Assembly: GCA_001782515.1 (NCBI GenBank)
Contig: MFOV01000025.1
Span: 1,920 to 10,320 of the forward strand
DNA: 8,401 nt
Direction of reading: 5' to 3'
Source: Candidatus Levybacteria bacterium RIFCSPLOWO2_01_FULL_39_10
GTDB taxonomy: Bacteria > Patescibacteriota > Microgenomatia > Levybacterales > UBA12049
Shown: positions 4,766 to 8,401 of the stretch, in pieces
Layout: every line of letters starts with the position of its first letter
How positions within the stretch are numbered: position 1 is the stretch's first letter
Program-made: the position numbers and the translations under genes
The notes under the pieces: model-generated
Told to the model about the DNA's origin: nothing
The model's database searches: none
The model's input: only the letters and a program-made list of their open reading frames with translations

Positions 4766-5332
4766 TCAGGCAATTCCAAAACTTTTGAGATGGTCGAAGA
4801 CTTTGCTTGGGAGTCCTACGACATTTAAATAGTCACCCTCAATTTTTTCAACAAATTCACCTGCTTCTTCTTGTATTGCATATGCCCCTGCTTTATCCAT
4901 TACTTCTCCATGTCCAACATAATTGTTAATCTCTTCTTCAGATAATTTTCTAAATGTAACTTTAGTAATTTCATGAGATGTTAAAGTTTTTCCGTCTGAG
5001 GAATTAGTTATTGTAAAACCCGTAATGACTTTATGTGTTTTTCCTGAAAGGCTTTTTAGCATTTTATAAGCTTCTGTGCTGGATTTTGGTTTGCCTAATA
5101 TTTTTTTGCCAAGAACCACAGTTGTGTCAGCACCTAAAATTATCGAATTTGGAAATTTTTCGAAAGCTTTTTTTGCTTTAAGGAAAGACAGGGTCTCAAC
5201 CATTTTTATAGGATTAAGGTGGTTGAAACGATCTTCAGCTATGTTGCTCGGAGAAATTTTAAATTTTATACCGTGGTTTCTTAAGATCTGCTCTCTTCTT
5301 TTGGAGGAAGAGGCAAGAATCAGGTGCTTCAT
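4766..5332 (-). CDS. maf: Maf family nucleoside triphosphate pyrophosphatase
   Basis: Maf proteins hydrolyse non-canonical or excess nucleoside triphosphates to monophosphate and pyrophosphate in the cytoplasm. At 188 residues the length is typical. Signatures in order: LILASSSKRREQILRNHGI (4-22, the phosphate-binding N-terminus), GADTTVVLGKKILGKP (67-82), EAYKMLKSLSGKTHKVITG (87-105) and the C-terminal GEVMDKAGAYAIQ...GDYLNVVGLP (142-175). I cannot assign substrate preference (dTTP/UTP versus m7GTP subgroup). It starts five bases after rplT with no Shine-Dalgarno site, so it is probably translated by coupling at the end of the thrS-infC-rpmI-rplT operon. The stop is TGA, which shows that TGA is a stop codon here. 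Confidence 0.96.
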   Translation of the reverse strand: MKHLILASSSKRREQILRNHGIKFKISPSNIAEDRFNHLNPIKMVETLSFLKAKKAFEKFPNSIILGADTTVVLGKKILGKPKSSTEAYKMLKSLSGKTHKVITGFTITNSSDGKTLTSHEITKVTFRKLSEEEINNYVGHGEVMDKAGAYAIQEEAGEFVEKIEGDYLNVVGLPSKVFDHLKSFGIA

Positions 5333-5337
5333 AAAAA

Positions 5338-5682
5338 TTACTTAACTGATGCAACAATTTGGCGGAAGATTTCGGGGTCGTTTTGGACAAGGTCATTCAA
5401 AATTTTTCTATCAAGCTCTATATTTCCCTTTTTAAGTTTGTTAATAAAAACAGAGTAGGATATGCCTTCTTTTTTACATGCTTCTGAGATTCTTGTAATC
5501 CAAAGAGCTCTTATATCTCTTTTTTTGAGTTTTCTGCCGTGGTATGCGTACTGACCTGCATGAAAATAAGCCTCTTTAGCATCTCTTATAAGCCTTGATT
5601 TTGTACCAGTATAGCCTTTTGTTGCTTTAAGCAGCTTTTTATGTTTTCGTTTTGATACTATCCCCCGTTTGATACGTGCCAT
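5338..5682 (-). CDS. rplT: 50S ribosomal protein L20
   Basis: L20 is an early-assembly protein that binds 23S rRNA and stabilises the large subunit. The 114 residues match the family from end to end: MARIKRGIVSKRKHKKLLKATKGYTG at the basic, extended N-terminus, then AKEAYFHAGQYAYHGRKLKKRDIRALWITRI (35-65) and the globular C-terminus with ISYSVFINKLKKGNIELDRKILNDL. A clear Shine-Dalgarno site, TAGGAG, lies seven bases before the ATG, 16 nt after the rpmI stop. In E. coli L20 represses its own operon; nothing I can point to here shows whether that control exists. Confidence 0.98.
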   Translation of the reverse strand: MARIKRGIVSKRKHKKLLKATKGYTGTKSRLIRDAKEAYFHAGQYAYHGRKLKKRDIRALWITRISEACKKEGISYSVFINKLKKGNIELDRKILNDLVQNDPEIFRQIVASVK

Positions 5683-5688
5683 AATTAA

Positions 5689-5694
5689 ACTCCT
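5689..5694 (-). promoter_or_regulatory. Shine-Dalgarno site of rplT
   Basis: TAGGAG is located seven bases before the rplT ATG, just after the rpmI stop. It shows that an anti-SD sequence is in use for internal genes, although promoter-proximal genes here have none. Confidence 0.7.
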
Positions 5695-5698
5695 ACGC

Positions 5699-5902
5699 CT
5701 AAGCGCTTAGTTGTTTTTTGATTTTTTTTGCAAAAGCCGGGCTTAGCTGCCCTGGTTCTTTTGCGCGTCTCAACCTTGATTTACTTTTATTTTTCTTAAG
5801 ATGCGATTTATATTGATGTGAAAACATCACTTTTCCGGTTTTTGTAACCTTAAAGCGTCTCGCAACTGACTTTTTAATTTTTTTCTTGTATTTCTTTCCC
5901 AT
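5699..5902 (-). CDS. rpmI: 50S ribosomal protein L35
   Basis: L35 is a small basic protein of the large subunit. The 67-residue product has the family core KKSVARRFKVTKTGKVMFSHQYKSH (11-35) and the KSRLRRAK segment, ending in KKIKKQLSA. The N-terminus MGKKYKKKIKKS is a variant of the usual MPKMKTKKS. The start lies inside the end of infC: the two overlap by 29 bases in different frames, and ATG 5902 is the only start that gives a normal L35. There is no Shine-Dalgarno site, so initiation probably depends on translation of infC. Confidence 0.96.
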   Translation of the reverse strand: MGKKYKKKIKKSVARRFKVTKTGKVMFSHQYKSHLKKNKSKSRLRRAKEPGQLSPAFAKKIKKQLSA

Positions 5903-6449
5903 TTTTAGTTTTTTTATCAGGAGAGATCATAGCAATCAGCTGTCTCCCTTCAAATTTAGGTTCCCTGTCAACCTTTGATATATCGGATAAGGATTCAATT
6001 GCCTTTTTTATCACTTTGTATCCGAATTCAGGATGTCCCATTTCCCTGCCCTTAAATCTAACAACCAGTTTTACCTTACTGTTATCTTCAAGAAATTCCC
6101 TTGTCCTTTTTGTCATTGTTTCAAGATCGTGAGCATTCATAAAAGGACCGAGTCTTACTTCTTTTGTATCGCCTGTTTTTGATTTCTTCCTCTGCTCTCT
6201 TTTTTTCTTTTCTTCTTGATACAAAAATTTATTAAAGTCAATTATTCTTGCAACAGGTGGGCGGGCCGCAGGGGCAATCTCTACCAAATCCAGATTCGCT
6301 TCCCTTGCTATATTAAGGGCTTCATTTTTTGATATTACTCCGATTTGTTTTCCGCTCTCGTCAAGTACTCTCAGCTCTTGGGCGAATATCCGATTGTTGG
6401 TTCTGTAATATCTCCCGAATTTATTGTTTTTATTAAACCTTTTTCTCAA
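5874..6449 (-). CDS. infC: Translation initiation factor IF-3, TTG start
   Basis: IF-3 binds the 30S subunit, checks start codon and initiator tRNA, and prevents early 50S joining. The 191-residue product shows the N domain (about 16-80: TNNRIFAQELRVLDESGKQIGV, DLVEIAPAARPPVARIIDFNKFLYQ), a lysine-rich linker (81-95), and the C domain (about 96-177: KEVRLGPFMNAHDLETMTKRTREFL, KVKLVVRFKGREMGHPEFG). The start must be TTG 6447-6449: no ATG or GTG occurs before the N domain, and an in-frame TAA lies at 6456-6458, just upstream. The gene overlaps the end of thrS by 17 bases and that of rpmI by 29. In E. coli infC starts with the rare AUU, through which IF-3 represses itself; another weak start at the same gene suggests the same control. 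Confidence 0.96.
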   Translation of the reverse strand: MRKRFNKNNKFGRYYRTNNRIFAQELRVLDESGKQIGVISKNEALNIAREANLDLVEIAPAARPPVARIIDFNKFLYQEEKKKREQRKKSKTGDTKEVRLGPFMNAHDLETMTKRTREFLEDNSKVKLVVRFKGREMGHPEFGYKVIKKAIESLSDISKVDREPKFEGRQLIAMISPDKKTKNGKEIQEKN

Positions 6450-7647
6450 TTTCCGTTATAACCCTTTTTAAAAATTGGGAAAGATCCATCTTTCCCTGAT
6501 CTTCCCCTTCTCTTGTTCTAATTGAGATACTTCTTTCTTCAATTTCGCTGTCGCCTATTATACCTAAATAGGGCATTTTTTGTAAAGTGGCTTCTCTTAT
6601 TTTTGCTTGCAAAGTGTCTGATTTGTTAAGGACTTGTGTTCTAACGCCTTTTTTTCTTAGCTCGTCTGCAATTTTTTTTGCTTGGTCTAGATGTTTATCG
6701 GAAATTGGTAATATTGCAACTTGAATTGGCGAGAGCCAAACAGGGAATGCTCCCTGGAAATGCTCAATTATCATGGCAATAAATCTTTCATATGACCCAA
6801 ACGTCGCCCTGTGGAGAATAATTGGTCTTTTTTTCTGTCCGTTAGCATCAATATATGTTAGATCAAATCTTTCAGGAAGATTAAAATCAACTTGAATTGT
6901 TGAAAGCTGCCACTCTTTTGACAGCGAGTCTTTGATCATAAGGTCCATTTTTGGACCGTAAAATGCAGCCTCACCTAAAACTTTTTTATATTCAATTTTG
7001 AGTTCATTTAATATTTCCTCCATCAATTTTTGCGTCTCTTCCCAGTGCTTTTCGTCTCCCAAGTATTTGTTTTTATTATCTGGATCCCAGCAGGAAAGCC
7101 TGATCCAGTAATCTAGCTTAAAATCATCAAGCATTTTTTTATTTATTTCAAGTGCTATCCTAAACTCTTCCTTTATTTGATCTGGTCGTGCAAATACGTG
7201 TGAATCATCAAGTGTTATTCCTAAGACTCTTGTCAGTCCTTCAAGCTCTCCTGATTGTTCAGATCTGTACTGAGTGGTAGTCTCAGCAAGTCTTACAGGC
7301 ATTTCTCTATAGGAGTGAGGGTATCTTGCAAAAATTTGAATATGGTGAGGACAGTTTGAAGGTTTTAATATATATTCTCTTCCTTTTGATTCCATTGCAG
7401 GAAACATGTCCTCTGAGAATTTTTCAAGATGACCTGACACCTCATAGAGTTTTTTACGTCCAATGTGAGGAATTGAAACAAATTCATATCCTGCATCCTC
7501 AAGTATATCCTCAATATAGTTTTGGAGGGTTTTTCTAAGAACTGTCCCTTTTGGAGTAAAAAGCGGAAGCCCTGATCCCACAAGATCCGAAAAAGTAAAA
7601 AGGTCTAACTCGCGTCCTATTTCCTGGTGGCTTTTATTTGAATTCAT
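6433..7647 (-). CDS. thrS: Threonyl-tRNA synthetase, short form without TGS and editing domains
   Basis: ThrRS charges tRNA-Thr. This one has 404 residues, against about 640 in E. coli. It begins directly at the catalytic domain (HQEIGRELDLFTFSDLVGSGLPLF, 7-30), so the N-terminal TGS and Ser-tRNA editing domains are absent. Zinc ligands are Cys99 (SNCPHHI), His150 (DDSHVF) and His279 (ILHRATFGSYERF). Motif 2 is at about 125-142, AFYGPKMD at 228-235, motif 3 with Arg288, and a complete anticodon-binding domain at about 305-404. Departures from the usual motif: RVLGITLDD at 140-148, where most ThrRS read RVRGFTQDD. The promoter is TTGTCA-17-TAAAAT with the ATG nine bases after the -10, so there is almost no 5' UTR and no room for the ThrRS operator known in E. 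coli. It is the first gene of the operon; truncation by assembly is unlikely because the promoter directly precedes the ATG. Confidence 0.97.
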   Translation of the reverse strand: MNSNKSHQEIGRELDLFTFSDLVGSGLPLFTPKGTVLRKTLQNYIEDILEDAGYEFVSIPHIGRKKLYEVSGHLEKFSEDMFPAMESKGREYILKPSNCPHHIQIFARYPHSYREMPVRLAETTTQYRSEQSGELEGLTRVLGITLDDSHVFARPDQIKEEFRIALEINKKMLDDFKLDYWIRLSCWDPDNKNKYLGDEKHWEETQKLMEEILNELKIEYKKVLGEAAFYGPKMDLMIKDSLSKEWQLSTIQVDFNLPERFDLTYIDANGQKKRPIILHRATFGSYERFIAMIIEHFQGAFPVWLSPIQVAILPISDKHLDQAKKIADELRKKGVRTQVLNKSDTLQAKIREATLQKMPYLGIIGDSEIEERSISIRTREGEDQGKMDLSQFLKRVITEIEKKV

Positions 7648-7656
7648 TTGAAGAAT

Positions 7657-7685
7657 ATTTTAGCAAGTAAGGCATGCTTTGACAA
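7657..7685 (-). promoter_or_regulatory. Promoter of the thrS-infC-rpmI-rplT-maf operon
   Basis: The -35 TTGTCA (7680-7685), a 17-nt spacer and the -10 TAAAAT (7657-7662) precede the thrS ATG (7647) by nine bases. Predicted transcripts would have a 5' UTR of only about three bases. It lies in the 47-nt gap after the DUF5665-like gene. Confidence 0.7.
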
Positions 7686-7694
7686 TTAGACTCT

Positions 7695-7931
7695 TTATAA
7701 AATCCCAATTGGGCTGTTTTGGGCATTTTCTAAAGTATAGTTAATAACTTCTGATATAAAGTCACCAAAAATCGGTACAAAATCAATATTTCGCGCAATA
7801 AACACCAGAATTGCCAAAAAAATTCCAAGCCCCAAGGTGATTCCTATTCCCCATGCAAGTCCTCCCAAAAAATTATTAGTAATGATCTGCTTTTTTGACC
7901 TATAAATTTTTTCGTAATGATCTTGTGCCAT
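7695..7931 (-). CDS. Small membrane protein, DUF5665-like
   Basis: This 78-residue protein has a charged N-terminus (MAQDHYEKIYRSKKQI), then FLGGLAWGIGITLGLGIFLAILVFI (about 21-45), a Gly-rich segment long enough for one membrane helix, and an ending FVPIFGDFISEVINYTLEN. The N-terminal GLAWGIG and the C-terminal P-I-x-G-D/E-F-I pattern match DUF5665, short membrane proteins common in Firmicutes and CPR bacteria. Function is unknown. It has its own -35 TTGACA upstream, with the ATG 30 bases from the box, implying a leaderless message. It is read in the same direction as the operon but ends 47 nt before thrS, which has its own promoter. Confidence 0.75.
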   Translation of the reverse strand: MAQDHYEKIYRSKKQIITNNFLGGLAWGIGITLGLGIFLAILVFIARNIDFVPIFGDFISEVINYTLENAQNSPIGIL

Positions 7932-7943
7932 AATTTAAGTTTA

Positions 7944-7967
7944 ATTACATGTAGCAGGAATTGTCAA
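7944..7967 (-). promoter_or_regulatory. Promoter of the DUF5665-like gene
   Basis: The -35 is a perfect TTGACA at 7962-7967. The -10 is less certain: TAAACT or TTAAAC fits at a 17-18 nt spacer, and TG-TAATTA is an alternative with a shorter spacer. The box lies nine bases past the stop of the HD-domain gene and 30 bases before the ATG. Confidence 0.45.
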
Positions 7968-7975
7968 TTAAGTGT

Positions 7976-8401
7976 TTAAAGGCTTAATTTTGGAGCAATT
8001 TTCTGCATAGCGATAAGCGAAATTGCAACAAATTCGTTGAGGGGAATTTGAAGTTTGGTCTCACATGTTTTAATTTGCTCTCTGTCTGCACCTTTTGCAA
8101 AACTTTTCTCATTAAATCGCTTTAGTATGAAATCGGGAGTGAGTTTTGAGAGTTTGCGCTCAGGCGTAACAAGAGCAGATGCAATAATAAGGCCCGACAG
8201 CTCGTCGCATGCATACATCGCCCAATCCATAAGACTTTTAGGTTCAGATTTAGTCTCTTTATAATTGTGTGCTTTTATTGCATAAAGTACGTCAGGTGGA
8301 AGATCTTTTCCAATTTTTTGTTCAAGTACTTTTGTATGCTGCGTGGGATCTGTCTTGGTCAGCTCATAATCAGCGTCGTGAAGAAGCCCGACTATTCCCC
8401 A
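7976..8401 (-). CDS. HD-domain metal-dependent phosphohydrolase (5' end outside window)
   Basis: The open frame continues to the right edge, so the visible 141 residues are the C-terminal part; the ATG at 8230 is internal. The fragment begins WGIVGLLHDADYE, the HD metal-binding signature (His8, Asp9 of the fragment), followed by DPTQHTKVL (His22), AIKAHNY (His45) and MYACDELSGLIIA (Asp66), matching the four-position pattern of HD hydrolases. The rest, LTPDFILKRFNEKSFAKG...REQI and the end LNEFVAISLIAMQKIAPKLSL, is like the small single-domain HD proteins often annotated as HDIG hydrolases. Substrate unknown. It is transcribed toward the DUF5665-like gene and ends in TAA with a 44-nt gap. Confidence 0.88.
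   Translation of the reverse strand, partial: WGIVGLLHDADYELTKTDPTQHTKVLEQKIGKDLPPDVLYAIKAHNYKETKSEPKSLMDWAMYACDELSGLIIASALVTPERKLSKLTPDFILKRFNEKSFAKGADREQIKTCETKLQIPLNEFVAISLIAMQKIAPKLSL

Overview
The window looks like part of a small, AT-rich genome from the Candidate Phyla Radiation (Patescibacteria), possibly a Microgenomates-type lineage. This rests on domain-poor aminoacyl-tRNA synthetases (a ThrRS with no editing region, a PheRS beta chain with no EMAP/OB domain), many short unrecognised proteins, tight packing, and promoters that sit almost on top of start codons. The taxon is an inference. TGA ends maf, so the code appears standard rather than the TGA=Gly code of some CPR groups.

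Layout. On the plus strand there is only the 3' end of a class A penicillin-binding protein (1-458). Everything else reads leftwards: an HD-domain protein cut by the right edge, a DUF5665-like membrane protein, thrS-infC-rpmI-rplT-maf as one tightly packed operon, two short unrecognised genes, a regulatory region, a third short unrecognised gene, then pheS and pheT. The order thrS-infC-rpmI-rplT-...-pheS-pheT is the same as in E. coli, where the pheM leader peptide lies between rplT and pheS.

The main discovery is at about 3935-4073. It looks like a complete ribosome-mediated transcription attenuator for the phe genes. A promoter is followed by a 17-codon leader peptide, MNATLTVYFFFTSFNGR, with three consecutive Phe codons and a fourth nearby. 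Then come three mutually exclusive hairpins (pause, antiterminator, terminator) and a T6 tract. It occupies the same syntenic slot as E. coli pheM, and the Phe codons lie where a stalled ribosome would cover the first hairpin arm.

Other points: (i) five genes have a TTGACA-like -35 box 29-32 nt upstream of ATG, implying leaderless mRNAs, while internal genes such as rplT and the 84-residue gene have Shine-Dalgarno sites; (ii) pheT is interrupted by one in-frame TAA 15 nt before an ATG; (iii) a structured segment of about two-thirds G+C lies between the attenuator and the 84-residue gene; (iv) infC can only start at TTG among the common start codons; (v) a palindromic element fills the pheS-pheT gap.
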